From contig DATNFO010000040.1 in assembly GCA_035606355.1 (NCBI GenBank), forward strand, positions 1 through 64,000: a DNA stretch of 64,000 nucleotides, in the 5' to 3' direction. This DNA comes from Sulfopaludibacter sp035606355. GTDB lineage: Bacteria > Acidobacteriota > Terriglobia > Bryobacterales > Bryobacteraceae. Below, in pieces: positions 1-8,361 of the stretch. The position numbers were made by a program, and so were the translations under genes. Below the pieces are notes generated by a model. That model made no database searches. It was not told the DNA's origin and was given only the letters and a program-made list of their open reading frames with translations. Position 1 is the first letter of the stretch, and each line of letters starts with the position of its first letter.

Positions 1-1
1 T

Positions 2-160
2 TGGAACATGCTTCACAAAGGTCAGACGTATCTGGAAAAAGGGAAACCCACAACTCCGCAAGCAGCCAAACGCCGTGCTCAGAAAATCGCCCGGGAACTG
101 CGAATTCTCGGTTACACCGTCAATATCAAACCCGCTACGGAGGCAGCACTCCCATTGTGA
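2..160 (+). pseudogene. C-terminal remnant of a transposase, probably IS110 type
   Basis: An open frame enters from the window edge and stops at TGA 158-160, giving about 52 residues. It contains WNMLHKGQTYLEKGK, a basic helical stretch (AAKRRAQKIARELR) and LGYTVNIKPA. This order, a W.ML..G..Y segment then a basic helix then an LGY.V strand, resembles the C-terminal tail of IS110/IS116-type transposases. The catalytic part would lie left of the window, so it cannot be judged whether the element is intact. A repeat copy begins immediately downstream. Family assignment is by eye and moderate. Confidence 0.45.
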
Positions 161-166
161 CTTTCA

Positions 167-286
167 ACGGAGCGGTACAAGGTGCCGGGGATGCGAGTGC
201 GTTTGAATGGGGCAATAAGCAATTTGATGTTTTTTCACAGCCCCACGCGGTCGCGTCCCCCTATGTAGCTCATTGCGCTCCCGCCA
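167..286. repeat. Degenerate copy of the modular palindromic repeat (locus A)
   Basis: It starts with a diverged arm (GGAGCGGTACAAGGTGCC), continues with module Y (GGGGATGCGAGTGCGTTTGA, then GCAATAAGCAATTTGAT, then TTTTTTCACA) and ends in a decayed arm containing CGGTCGCGTC. It lies between the transposase remnant and the 3' end of the PL4 lyase gene. The long hairpin seen in other copies is not intact here. Confidence 0.7.
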
Positions 287-291
287 TACCG

Positions 292-2697
292 CTACTTATC
301 TACTTCCAGCCGGATCGCGTCATACATCACCTGACCCACGGGTCCAACCGCCTCGCCACCGGCCCCAAACGGCCGCGCCCCCGCATGACCCAACGTGATT
401 TCGTTCACGCCCGGCCGCAACAAACGCGAATCGAACCGCACCGTTCGCACATTCCAGGGCGAATCCTGAGCGCTCCCCCGGTATCCTGCCGTGCCGGTCT
501 TCGGTAAGTGGATCGTCTCCACTAACTCGCCATTTACCCGGACCTCTAAGTTAGTCAGACCACCGCGAGCCGGTTGAGATGAAGCGAACGCCATCGTAAG
601 TGTGGCAGTGCCCGCCGCGGCCGCATCGGCGCGAAACCGGATCGTCCATACCGGCTTTTCCGAGTACAGCGTCCACTGCGCGTAATTCCAATCCTTCGCC
701 GGGTCGCTCTCGCCGATTGTGAACGTCACGTCGTGCGGAAATTCCTTGGGATATCGCTTGAACATTTCGAAATCGCGCGGAGCGTCGCCATTGCGGAACT
801 CTGCCGCCGTTCGATCGAACGTGCCGATCTGCCACAATGTGCGGCCGTTTCGGACCGGTGTCCACTCCACATCGCGATGCGTGGTCTGCCCGGCCGCGAT
901 CGCCACACCGTCTTCCACAAAGTCGGCCGGCTGACCGGCGCCGCTCACATACAGCGTGTAATGTCCCGGAATCACATTGCGGATCGTGAACCGGCCGTCC
1001 GGTCCGGTCCTCGTCCAGAACTCGTAACCCTTGCTCTGCATAGTCCAATCTCCGGCGCGCAGCAAATCCGCGAGCACTACCCATGCGCCGGTCCTGGCCG
1101 CATCGCCCCGCAGTTTCCACGTCCCGGAGAGTGTCCCGCGCGCCTTGACATACTCGGGCGCGGTGACCCACGCGTAAGGCCAATTCGCCGCTTCCTGCTT
1201 CTGGCGTCGAACCGCGTCAGCCCACAACTGCGGCACCGAATCCCCCGTGTTGATGTAAGTGAACACCGGACCGTAGACCTTGCTCCACTCCTCGCCCGCC
1301 GCCAACTTCACCGGCGACGCGCCGAAGTGCCCGCTCGTCAGCACGCGCAGCAGCACATTGTCGTGCACCGTCTGCCCCTGTTTCAGCGGACCGCCGTTGT
1401 GATATTCCGGCGACGCCGTGATGCTCCACAATCCCAGCCGTGGACCCGCATGGCCGTACACCAGGGTATCTGCCCAGTAACTGGAGTTCTGATACTTAGT
1501 GCTCACCGTGCCATCGGCGAGTAAGTAAGTGGCGTTCATCAGCTCTCTCTGTTTCTCGCTACGGTCGATCGCCTTGGTTCGATTCTCTGCGATCACGAAC
1601 TGCGTGAACGTCCCCTCCGTCACCGTCTTCGAGACGAAGCGGATCTGCGCCAGTTCCGTCCCGCCGAGTTCGCGCGGATGCCGCATCACTGTGTACGCGT
1701 AGAATCCCGCGTCGCCGCGCCGCAGAACGTAATGCACTTCCACATCGAACTGAAACCACGTGTTGTGCCGCGCCACCGCGACAATCTCCTGACCTTCCGG
1801 TGTAACGACGAGCCGCGGCTCTTCGGCATTCATGTGAATTCGGAAGTTGCCGTTCGAAGGGGTGACTTCGCGAGCCGCCGGCGCATTCGGGTGCGACACG
1901 CTGTCCCAGTAATACGCGTCCGTGCCCAATGCCACCGGAACGCGCCGTCCGCCGTCGTAGCGGTAAATTGCATCGAAGGTCGCACTCGCTTTCGAATACT
2001 CCAGCGCCACGATGCCATTGTCTAATTCGATGTGCGATGCATCGCCGCGCGAGACGTGGAAGTTCCGCAACTCCACATGGCTCTGCGTCGTGCGAAATCC
2101 GAAGTGCCCGTGCGTGTACGGCGCGGAGTCGTGTACATCGAAAATCAGGCGTCCGTCGCGCCAATATTGCACGTGCTCGCCCGCCGCGACCAGTTTAATG
2201 CTCTGCCACACGTTCGGCTTCAGCAGCACATCGGGGGACTTCAGATCGTGCTCCGGCAGCAAAGGCCTTTCCACCGCATCGCCGATATACCGGCGGAAGC
2301 GGGTGGTGGTGTTCGAGTTTCCGCCCTGCCCGACGTAATAGGTGCGAAGCTGGTTGTAATCCGAAAACTTACTGCTCCTGTGCACGGAGAAGAAGTCGGT
2401 GGACCGTGAATCCGTGGCCATCCAGAACGCGTTCAGGTCGCTGACCCGGTCGTTCGCGCCGCCCGCCTGCACCATGCGCGCTTCGTACTCAATGGTCACC
2501 GGTGCGGTCAATTCCGGCCGAAACCACACGGTGCATCCGCCCGGCACATCGACGGTCAAAACACCGTCGTGAGCCTCCACGCGGTCGCCTTTTTCCAGTT
2601 CGACGCTCCACTGCGTCAACGGGCCGGTGAAGCTGTCGCGATACTGCGCGCGCGCAAGGGCAGCCGTTAGAATCAGGATCGACATCCGCCAACTCAT
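292..2697 (-). CDS. Secreted rhamnogalacturonan lyase (PL4 type) with N-terminal DUF6250-like domain
   Basis: Predicted 801-residue extracytoplasmic enzyme that would cleave the rhamnogalacturonan-I backbone of pectin by beta-elimination. The start at 2697 is preferred over an upstream one because GGGGAG lies just before it and the protein then opens with a signal peptide (MSWRMSILILTAALARA). Residues ~18-225 look like a concanavalin-like DUF6250 domain. From ~226 (DNGIVALEY) the PL4 core follows, then a fibronectin-like domain (near 570-640), then the C-terminal carbohydrate-binding domain recognised by LWQIGTFDRTAAEFRNGD and DVTFTIGESDPAKDWNYAQ. It is divergent from a secreted small protein and an aldose 1-epimerase, which fits plant-polysaccharide use. 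Catalytic residues were not assigned. Confidence 0.75.
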   Translation of the reverse strand: MSWRMSILILTAALARAQYRDSFTGPLTQWSVELEKGDRVEAHDGVLTVDVPGGCTVWFRPELTAPVTIEYEARMVQAGGANDRVSDLNAFWMATDSRSTDFFSVHRSSKFSDYNQLRTYYVGQGGNSNTTTRFRRYIGDAVERPLLPEHDLKSPDVLLKPNVWQSIKLVAAGEHVQYWRDGRLIFDVHDSAPYTHGHFGFRTTQSHVELRNFHVSRGDASHIELDNGIVALEYSKASATFDAIYRYDGGRRVPVALGTDAYYWDSVSHPNAPAAREVTPSNGNFRIHMNAEEPRLVVTPEGQEIVAVARHNTWFQFDVEVHYVLRRGDAGFYAYTVMRHPRELGGTELAQIRFVSKTVTEGTFTQFVIAENRTKAIDRSEKQRELMNATYLLADGTVSTKYQNSSYWADTLVYGHAGPRLGLWSITASPEYHNGGPLKQGQTVHDNVLLRVLTSGHFGASPVKLAAGEEWSKVYGPVFTYINTGDSVPQLWADAVRRQKQEAANWPYAWVTAPEYVKARGTLSGTWKLRGDAARTGAWVVLADLLRAGDWTMQSKGYEFWTRTGPDGRFTIRNVIPGHYTLYVSGAGQPADFVEDGVAIAAGQTTHRDVEWTPVRNGRTLWQIGTFDRTAAEFRNGDAPRDFEMFKRYPKEFPHDVTFTIGESDPAKDWNYAQWTLYSEKPVWTIRFRADAAAAGTATLTMAFASSQPARGGLTNLEVRVNGELVETIHLPKTGTAGYRGSAQDSPWNVRTVRFDSRLLRPGVNEITLGHAGARPFGAGGEAVGPVGQVMYDAIRLEVDK

Positions 2698-2744
2698 TTG
2701 CTCCCCATAGTAACCCGCGTAACTGAAGGCCGCGCAGGCGCGGC

Positions 2745-2780
2745 ACACACAGGAAAGATTCCGAAAGATTCCTGTCGTCA
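2745..2780. repeat. Degenerate copy of the ACAGGAA/TTCCTGT hairpin
   Basis: ACAGGAA and TTCCTGT arms are separated by 13 nt that include a duplicated AAAGATTCC. Cleaner copies of the same hairpin (GCGACAGGAA-AGA-TTCCTGTCGC type) occur at 36783 and 50038. This copy sits in the short divergent region between the PL4 lyase and the following secreted protein. Confidence 0.55.
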
Positions 2781-2786
2781 CGTACA

Positions 2787-3215
2787 ATGGCTTCCATGAG
2801 GATCTGTCTCTGTGTGCTCGTCTCCGCGATGGCTGCCTTTGCCGCCGGCAACCGGAACCCGGATACTTTGCGCGGCAAGCTCACCATCCACAACAACGCC
2901 GCCGCCACCGTCCTCACCGCCGATCACAAAACCGTCACTCTGGACGGCGATGACGACACCCTGAAAGTTCTCTCGGACCAGCGCCTCAACGGCTACCAGA
3001 TCGAAGCCAAGGGCAAATTCACGAGCGCCACAAAGTTCACTGTTGGCCCGCAACATGACCGCTCGCTTCTGGTGCGTCAGGAGGGTAAGCTGAAGTTGAT
3101 CACCTACTGGTGCGACGTATGCTCCATTCGCTACAACACTCCCGGACCATGCACCTGCTGCCAAAAAGAACTTCTACTGGATTTGCGCGACCCCGACGCT
3201 CCCGAAGGCAAGTGA
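2787..3215 (+). CDS. Small secreted protein with C-terminal Cys cluster, function unknown
   Basis: 142 residues. The N-terminus is a signal peptide (MRICLCVLVSAMAAFAAG; ATG at 2787 or 2796, neither with a clear ribosome site). The middle is a beta-rich segment with HKTVTLDGDDDTLKVLSD. The C-terminus has CDVCSIR...CTCC, which could bind a metal ion. I recognise no named family. Its TGA overlaps the GTG start of the aldose 1-epimerase (GTGA at 3212-3215), so the two are probably co-translated. It may be an accessory protein for secreted sugar metabolism, but that is inference from position only. Confidence 0.6.
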   Translation: MASMRICLCVLVSAMAAFAAGNRNPDTLRGKLTIHNNAAATVLTADHKTVTLDGDDDTLKVLSDQRLNGYQIEAKGKFTSATKFTVGPQHDRSLLVRQEGKLKLITYWCDVCSIRYNTPGPCTCCQKELLLDLRDPDAPEGK

Positions 3216-4255
3216 CCGCCGCCGCCGCGCTGCTCCTTCTCTCTATGACCCAAGCGCTGCCCGCAGCCGGAAACTACTCCGCCCGGAAGACAATCGTCGA
3301 TGGCATCGAAGTTGTCCAACTCACCGATGCCGCCCACCACATGCAAGTATCCATCGCCCCGGCCGTCGGCAACATGGCGTATGAGATTCTTGTCAACGGA
3401 AAGAACGTGCTCTGGTTTCCGTATCACAGCCCCGCCGAACTCCGCGATCATCAGGTCTTCTGCGCCATTCCGTTCCTGGCGCCGTGGGCGAACCGCATCG
3501 ATGGGGATGCGTACTGGGCGAACGGCCGCCGCTTCCTGTTGAATCCCGACCTCGGCAATCTACGCCGCGACGCCCACCAGAAACCGATTCACGGTCTGCT
3601 GAACTTCTCTCCGGCCTGGCAACTGCAAGCCGGCGCCGCGGACGAGCGCTCCGCGTGGGCGACCAGCCGCATAGACTTCGCCTCGCATCCGGAGATGATG
3701 GCTCAGTTTCCGTTCGCGCAGACCATCACGATGACGTACCGCCTCGCGGGCGGAGAAGTGGAAGTGGAGACCGCGATCGAGAACCACTCCGTCGAGCCGC
3801 TCCCCGTCGCCATCGGCTATCACCCGTACTTCCAGCTGCACGATGCGCCGCGCGATCAGTGGAAGGTGCATCTCTCCGCGCGCCAGCACCTCGTGCTGAA
3901 CAACCTGCTGATCCCCACCGGTGAGAGCAAGCCGATGGATCTTCCCGACCCGTACCAGCTCGATGCCGGACATCACCTGGACGATGTTTTTACGGATCTG
4001 GTCCGCGGCGCCGATAACCGCGCACATTTCTGGGTGGAAGGCAAGCGCGAGCGCGTCACCGTGATATACGGGCCAAAGTACCCGGTGGCTGTTGCGTATG
4101 CGCCGCCCGGCCGCGATTTCATCTGCTTCGAACCGATGGCCGCGATCACGAACGCCTTCAATCTTGCGCACTCCGGCGTTTACAAGGATCTGCAAAGCGT
4201 CCCGCCGGGTGGTACCTGGAAGGAAAGTTTTTGGATTGTGCCCTCCGGGTTCTAG
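3212..4255 (+). CDS. Aldose 1-epimerase (mutarotase), exported
   Basis: 347 residues from a GTG overlapping the stop of the preceding gene. This start gives a signal-peptide-like N-terminus (TAAAALLLLSMTQALPAAG); a much longer upstream start would lie within the preceding gene. The mutarotase fold is supported by PFLAPWANRIDGDAYW, a first catalytic His in KPIHGLLN, a second in IGYHPYFQL and the catalytic Glu in FICFEPMAA. The family interconverts alpha and beta anomers of sugars. Next to a divergent rhamnogalacturonan lyase it plausibly acts on sugars released outside the cytoplasm. Export is inferred from the N-terminus and was not otherwise tested. Confidence 0.85.
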   Translation: MTAAAALLLLSMTQALPAAGNYSARKTIVDGIEVVQLTDAAHHMQVSIAPAVGNMAYEILVNGKNVLWFPYHSPAELRDHQVFCAIPFLAPWANRIDGDAYWANGRRFLLNPDLGNLRRDAHQKPIHGLLNFSPAWQLQAGAADERSAWATSRIDFASHPEMMAQFPFAQTITMTYRLAGGEVEVETAIENHSVEPLPVAIGYHPYFQLHDAPRDQWKVHLSARQHLVLNNLLIPTGESKPMDLPDPYQLDAGHHLDDVFTDLVRGADNRAHFWVEGKRERVTVIYGPKYPVAVAYAPPGRDFICFEPMAAITNAFNLAHSGVYKDLQSVPPGGTWKESFWIVPSGF

Positions 4256-4344
4256 GAGAAAAGCTTCCTTTCGACGGTACAAAACAGTCCGTTTGGTGCT
4301 GTCGGAAACGGCGCACGAGTGCGATAACTACAGTGTTACCGCAC

Positions 4345-4596
4345 ATGGGATACCGCCACTTATCGATGAACTGCCGCTGCGGGCTGCCGCCGAGCCGCAT
4401 TGACGAAGTTGGAATCACTGACGACCGTGAAATCGTCATTCACTGGTGGTGCGAAGAGTGCCAGCGCGTGGTGTACGCATCCAAATCCGTGGACAGCTGC
4501 TGGCCGGCCGGCAATAGCACCGTCATTCCGGAGGCTGAGCTGCAGAACGCGTACGACGCGCAGTTCCTGCAAAAGCTAGGAATTGTCGACGACTGA
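4345..4596 (+). CDS. Small zinc-ribbon-like protein
   Basis: 83 residues starting MGYRHLSMNCRCGLPPSRID. The pairs CRC and CEEC are separated by about 35 residues that include VIHWWCEECQRVVYASKS, the spacing of a small Zn ribbon. There is no signal peptide or membrane segment. A longer in-frame start at 4231 would overlap the epimerase 3' end and adds no conserved-looking sequence. The function is unknown. It is followed by a long array of repeats. Confidence 0.6.
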   Translation: MGYRHLSMNCRCGLPPSRIDEVGITDDREIVIHWWCEECQRVVYASKSVDSCWPAGNSTVIPEAELQNAYDAQFLQKLGIVDD

Positions 4597-4606
4597 CGCG
4601 GATCGG

Positions 4607-4818
4607 CGCGCTCCATCCGCCTGTCGACACGCCGTTTGCCGCTTCCTCACGCGGCTGTGAAAAAATCCGGCAGCTGTTCTCGTCGCGCTCCAGCCGCCTT
4701 TCGATACACCTTTTACCGCTTCCAAACGGGATTGTGAAAAATCCGGCTGCTGTTCTCGCCGCGCTCCATCCGCCTTTCGACGCGCCTTTTACCGCTTCCT
4801 AACGGGATTGTGAAAAAA
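4607..4818. repeat. Tandem array of about 2.8 units of 76-77 bp (module X plus truncated arm)
   Basis: Units begin at 4607, 4684 and 4760 with CGCGCTCCA(T/G)CCGCCT. Each runs through TTTCGA.AC.CCTTTTACCGC and a TGTGAAAAA segment to CCGGC.GCTGTTCTCG. Each unit is module X in reverse orientation followed by a shortened copy of the palindrome arm. No gene is visible here. Confidence 0.8.
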
Positions 4819-4891
4819 ACGCGAAAAACCGTTTTCCGACCATCCTGTTTTCAATTACTTGCGTTGTTGAAAACTCGCGCACGTCACATTT

Positions 4892-5190
4892 TTTCACAAT
4901 CCCTTACGGTCGCGGCTCCGTTAGCAGAATCAAATACAAACGGAGCCGTGACCGTAAGGGAGCGGTAAAAGGTGCCGGGAATGCGAGTGCGTTTGAACGC
5001 GGCAAAAAAGCAATTCGATATTCTTTCACAGACCCTAACGGTCGCGACTCCGTTAAGCAGAATCAAATACAAACGGAGCCGTGACCGTAAGGGAGCGGTA
5101 AAAGGTGCGGGGGATACAGGAACGATTCAATATTTCTTGACACTCCCGCAAGGGAGCGGTAAGAGGGAACGACAGCCGGATTTCTTCACA
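4892..5190. repeat. Modular palindromic repeat, double copy (locus B)
   Basis: Two hairpins in a row. The first has arms at 4901-4921 and 4940-4960 (CCCTTACGGTCGCGGCTCCG and complement) around the loop TAGCAGAATCAAATACAA. The second has arms at 5033-5053 and 5073-5093 with almost the same loop. Module Y (ATGCGAGTGCGTTTGAACGC then AATTCGATATTCTTTCACA) separates them. A decayed tail with GGGAGCGGTAAGAGG and GCCGGATTTCTTCACA follows. The copy lies between convergent genes. Confidence 0.85.
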
Positions 5191-5219
5191 AACCCTCCCT
5201 CACACAGAGCGATTGAACT

Positions 5220-6188
5220 TCAATTCTCGCTCGGAACCTTCTCCGACTTATCCACAACCAGATACTTCAGCGGCATCTTTCGAGCATCCAGCTTCAGCCC
5301 GGCCGCTTCCATCGATTTGAAGATGCTGCGCCCGGCCCCGGGATCGGATGCCGCATCCGCCGGCCTGCCGCTCGCGCCCGCTGCTTCGCCGCCCGGCACT
5401 GCCACACCCTGCGCACGCGCCGCCGCCATCATATCTTCCATCGACATTTGCAGCGTGATGTCGTATTTCTTGCCGTTCGTTTCGGTCATATCGACCAGCG
5501 GCCGGTCCGCCATGGAACTCAGGCTCTCGCACAACTCCGCCATCGTGATGTTGCCGATCTCCATCTGCATGCTCTTGCCATCCGGAGCCATGGCCATCTT
5601 TTGCGTGTGCTGGCCGTCGTTAAACGTGGCGCCATTCTTCGTCTGCACCACGCTCGCCGAGTTGCTCCCGCTGACGCCCGGGCCTTCAGCCGCCGCGAGG
5701 CTCGCCGCCGATTCCTTAATCTTCAACCCGTCCTTCGCCACCACCAGCGCGTACACGTTCTTCTCCTTCGTTTCCTCGTGCACCACCAGCCCGAAGCGGT
5801 CGCGCAGCAGCGCTTGCAGCATCTGCGGAACATCGTCCTTGCTCGAGCCCGCGGGCATGTTCGCGATGATGTCGAAGCGCTTCACGTTCATAGTGGGCTT
5901 CATCCAGTCAGGCGCCTGAATCTGGTACAGCTTGACGTCGTACGCCTTGCTGATCAGCATGATCAGCGGATAGCCGCCGATGTCCACATGCGCCCCATCG
6001 ATCTTCATGCCGACGTGCAACTGCTTGCCCGCCATGATTGCCGCCGGATCGATCGGCGGAGCTTCCTTAATGGAAGCGACTTCGAATTCTTTTCCCCCGG
6101 CGGGCTTGGCAGCGCCCGCGGGCGTTTGTGCGCACAAGGGCGCAATGAGCAACAGCCCGAAGGCCGCTAACCCCGTCAGCTTTTTCAT
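5220..6188 (-). CDS. TIGR03435 family secreted protein
   Basis: 322 residues with signal peptide MKKLTGLAAFGLLLIAPLCA. Family features in order: FEVASIKEAPPIDP near the mature N-terminus, PDWMK...NVKRFDIIANMPAG, LQALLRDRFGLVVHEETKE, YALVVAKDGLKIKES, and the closing LKYLVVDKSEKVPSEN. TIGR03435 is a family strongly expanded in Solibacter-like acidobacteria; its biochemical role is not established. This copy has extra low-complexity sequence near residues 255-285 (GGEAAGASGRPADAA). It is transcribed toward repeat locus B. Confidence 0.85.
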   Translation of the reverse strand: MKKLTGLAAFGLLLIAPLCAQTPAGAAKPAGGKEFEVASIKEAPPIDPAAIMAGKQLHVGMKIDGAHVDIGGYPLIMLISKAYDVKLYQIQAPDWMKPTMNVKRFDIIANMPAGSSKDDVPQMLQALLRDRFGLVVHEETKEKNVYALVVAKDGLKIKESAASLAAAEGPGVSGSNSASVVQTKNGATFNDGQHTQKMAMAPDGKSMQMEIGNITMAELCESLSSMADRPLVDMTETNGKKYDITLQMSMEDMMAAARAQGVAVPGGEAAGASGRPADAASDPGAGRSIFKSMEAAGLKLDARKMPLKYLVVDKSEKVPSEN

Positions 6189-6225
6189 ATTCTATTATTG
6201 TCGAACACGTCAATTTCCAGTGCAA

Positions 6226-7137
6226 CTACGGCACTGTGATCGCTTGGAAATACGAAGGCACAATCACTTTTGTTCCCGGAGATGCCGCTTTTATTTCGTC
6301 GAGGAACGATTGCAGGCGTGCCACCGCGGGAGCCTGCGAAAAGCTGTGCGGCACATTGAAGCGGTCCCAGTGGGTCGGGATGACGATCGGCGGATCTCCG
6401 AGTGCTTTCATGAGGCGTGGCGTGTAGTCCTCAATATTGTTGCGCTCCGGCATGGCTCCGATCAGCGCAATATCCGGCCGCAGTCCGGCGATTTCGCTTT
6501 CGATAAAGTTCATGCTGCCGAAGACGATAATGCGGTGCCCGCCCATCTCCAGCAGGTACGCCAGCGTCCCGCCTTCCTGAAACTGGCCGAAGCGCATCGG
6601 CGCCGTGACATCGGCGCGCACCAGCGGCGGCGGCCCCGGCGTCCACCCCGCCGGCGGCTTGCGGAAAATGCCGTGCACGCTGCGGATCGGGTGGATGGTG
6701 ACGTCGTCGAATTTCAGAGTCTCGCCGCCCCGCACCACTTGAATCTGGCTCTCGGGAATGCCGTAGGCGCGCGCCACGGTCGCCGTGCTTTCCGTGCCGA
6801 TCACGCGCGCCTTCGTCTTACGCGCGATGTACGGCATATCGAGCGCATGGTCGGGGTGAGTGTGCGTCAACAGCAGCAGATCGGCGCGTTTGATGTGGGC
6901 GTCGATGGCAGCGGCGTCGGACTCCACCACGGAATTCACTCCTACCAAAGGCCGCGGATCATCCGCCGACACAGCGTCGTTCGGACTCGGGTACTTCGCG
7001 CGCGTGAAGTACGGGTCAATGAGGACGATCGTCTTGCCCGATTCGATCTGCCATCCGGCGGTGCCGAGGTAAGTCAGCGACACCGAGTCGGCGGAAAGCG
7101 CGGCCGCTGAAAGCAGAGCAAGAATTAGCGGTTTCAT
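6226..7137 (-). CDS. Metal-dependent hydrolase, metallo-beta-lactamase fold
   Basis: 303 residues (305 if started at 7143) with a probable signal peptide MKPLILALLSAAALSA. The metal site motif is LLLTHTHPDHALDMPYI (HxHxDH); further candidate ligands are in SVHGIF and IPTHWDRF. The domain resembles the UPF0173/UlaG-like hydrolase group, and the substrate is unknown. GGAGG precedes the start region, and the ATG at 7137 overlaps the stop of a 58-codon frame upstream (ATGA), suggesting coupled translation. The longer frame extending to 7623 is rejected because it runs through the divergent TIGR03435 gene. Confidence 0.75.
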   Translation of the reverse strand: MKPLILALLSAAALSADSVSLTYLGTAGWQIESGKTIVLIDPYFTRAKYPSPNDAVSADDPRPLVGVNSVVESDAAAIDAHIKRADLLLLTHTHPDHALDMPYIARKTKARVIGTESTATVARAYGIPESQIQVVRGGETLKFDDVTIHPIRSVHGIFRKPPAGWTPGPPPLVRADVTAPMRFGQFQEGGTLAYLLEMGGHRIIVFGSMNFIESEIAGLRPDIALIGAMPERNNIEDYTPRLMKALGDPPIVIPTHWDRFNVPHSFSQAPAVARLQSFLDEIKAASPGTKVIVPSYFQAITVP

Positions 7138-7310
7138 TCGCATCGGCCTCCGTTCTCTTCGGGCGGCGGGCGCAATTCCGCCAGCCGCCGCAGCGCGTCG
7201 TCCAACCGGACCCGCGCGGCGTCGCGGATACGGGCGTTGCAGGACGCAAGCTGCCGCTGCGCGCGCTCCACCTCCACCAAAAGCTCCTGTTCGATGAGTG
7301 AATCGGGCAT
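7134..7310 (-). CDS. Possible small helical protein of 58 residues
   Basis: The frame runs from ATG at 7310 to TGA at 7134 and encodes MPDSLIEQELLVEVERAQRQ, then a helix rich in Leu, Ala, Arg and Glu (RDAARVRLDDALRRLAELR), then a Pro/Glu tail. Its stop overlaps the ATG of the metallo-hydrolase. The GGAGG that would serve the hydrolase lies inside its last codons. Only 17 bp separate it from the divergent TIGR03435 start, and no good ribosome site is seen upstream. The role is unknown and it may not be translated. Confidence 0.4.
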   Translation of the reverse strand: MPDSLIEQELLVEVERAQRQLASCNARIRDAARVRLDDALRRLAELRPPPEENGGRCE

Positions 7311-7327
7311 CGCCGTTCGATGCTATC

Positions 7328-8077
7328 ATGACGCCGATGCGAATTGCCGCGCTGCGCCTTCTGGCCACCGCCGTTCCGCTCGCCGCGCAAACCGCCGCGC
7401 CGCGCTTCGACGTCGTGTCCGTGAAAGTTGCGTTGCCGCCGCCGCGCGTTCCCGGGGGCGGTCCAATGACGCCGCCTTTCCAGTTCGAGCCCGCGCGGCT
7501 GACCGGCACCCGGGTCACTCTCATGATGCTGCTCGGCGAAGCGTACGCCATGCAGCCCGCGCGAATGGTGGGGCTCCCGGATTGGGCTCGAACAGACCGG
7601 TTCGATATTGTGGCGACCGCCACCGCGCCGGTTTCGCACGATCAGATGCTGTCGATGCTCCGGCCGCTCCTCGCGGAGAGATTCCAGTTCGCGGCCCACC
7701 TGGAAACCCGCGAGACCAAAGTGTACGCGATGACGGTCGCCAAGGGCGGCCTCAAGATCCCGGAATCCAAAGAAGGATCGGAATGCCAGACCTGCCGGCT
7801 GCGCCACGCGTCTATGTCCAACATTGCCGATGTAATGGCAAGCATAGCGGGGATGCCGGTGATGGACCCCGAAACCAAAGCGGTAACGTTTGGAGAACAA
7901 CTCCCCGGCATAGACGAAACTGGACTGAAGGGCTTCTACGACGTCGATTTCCGCCCGTCGCCGGCAGGCGACCCCAAGCACGAAATGGAAGAAAAGCTGG
8001 GATTGAAAGTCGAACTCCGCAAACTGCCGCTGGAATTGCTGATCGTCGACCACGCCGCCAAGCCGTCGGCGAATTGA
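7328..8077 (+). CDS. TIGR03435 family secreted protein
   Basis: 249 residues from ATG at 7328 (or MRIAAL at 7337), with signal peptide MRIAALRLLATAVPLAAQ. Shared family features are RFDVVSVKVA, LPDWARTDRFDIVATATA, MLRPLLAERFQFAAHLETRE, YAMTVAKGGLKIPES and the C-terminal LELLIVDHAAKPSAN. It has a short CQTC sequence in the middle. It is shorter than the copy at 5220. It is the second of three family members within 5 kb. The function of the family is not established. Confidence 0.85.
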   Translation: MTPMRIAALRLLATAVPLAAQTAAPRFDVVSVKVALPPPRVPGGGPMTPPFQFEPARLTGTRVTLMMLLGEAYAMQPARMVGLPDWARTDRFDIVATATAPVSHDQMLSMLRPLLAERFQFAAHLETRETKVYAMTVAKGGLKIPESKEGSECQTCRLRHASMSNIADVMASIAGMPVMDPETKAVTFGEQLPGIDETGLKGFYDVDFRPSPAGDPKHEMEEKLGLKVELRKLPLELLIVDHAAKPSAN

Positions 8078-8361
8078 TCGCGAGAGGTTCGGGCCGTTGG
8101 GAACCCGCTCCAATGCGTCGAAGGCCAGGAAGCGTTTCAGCGGTAAGCATCGTTTTCACGATTGCACGCAGGGTTCTACTGGCGTCCCATTTTCACTTGC
8201 TTACCGAATCAGAGAAACAAACCGGTCGATCATTTGTCTGCAATCCGCCGAGTTTTGGTCTACGCCCGTTTATCATCACCCGGTACGGCGCCTCGATTTG
8301 GGTCATAGAAATGGTCAGCCGTTTTCACTTTAGAAGCCGAGATGATGATTTTCCGCATGGC

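Noticed and set aside
1573..1590. GGTTCGATTCT, a tRNA T-loop-like sequence
   Set aside because: It lies inside the PL4 coding region and no cloverleaf can be built around it; no tRNA was found elsewhere.
4607..5190. Possible CRISPR array (regularly spaced repeats)
   Set aside because: Spacers between arms are themselves only two recurring modules, lengths do not fit, and no cas genes are near.
8097..8333. 78-codon frame between TIGR03435 and the nucleotidyltransferase gene
   Set aside because: No ribosome site, no compositional or motif support; the 284-bp stretch shows nothing else I can name.
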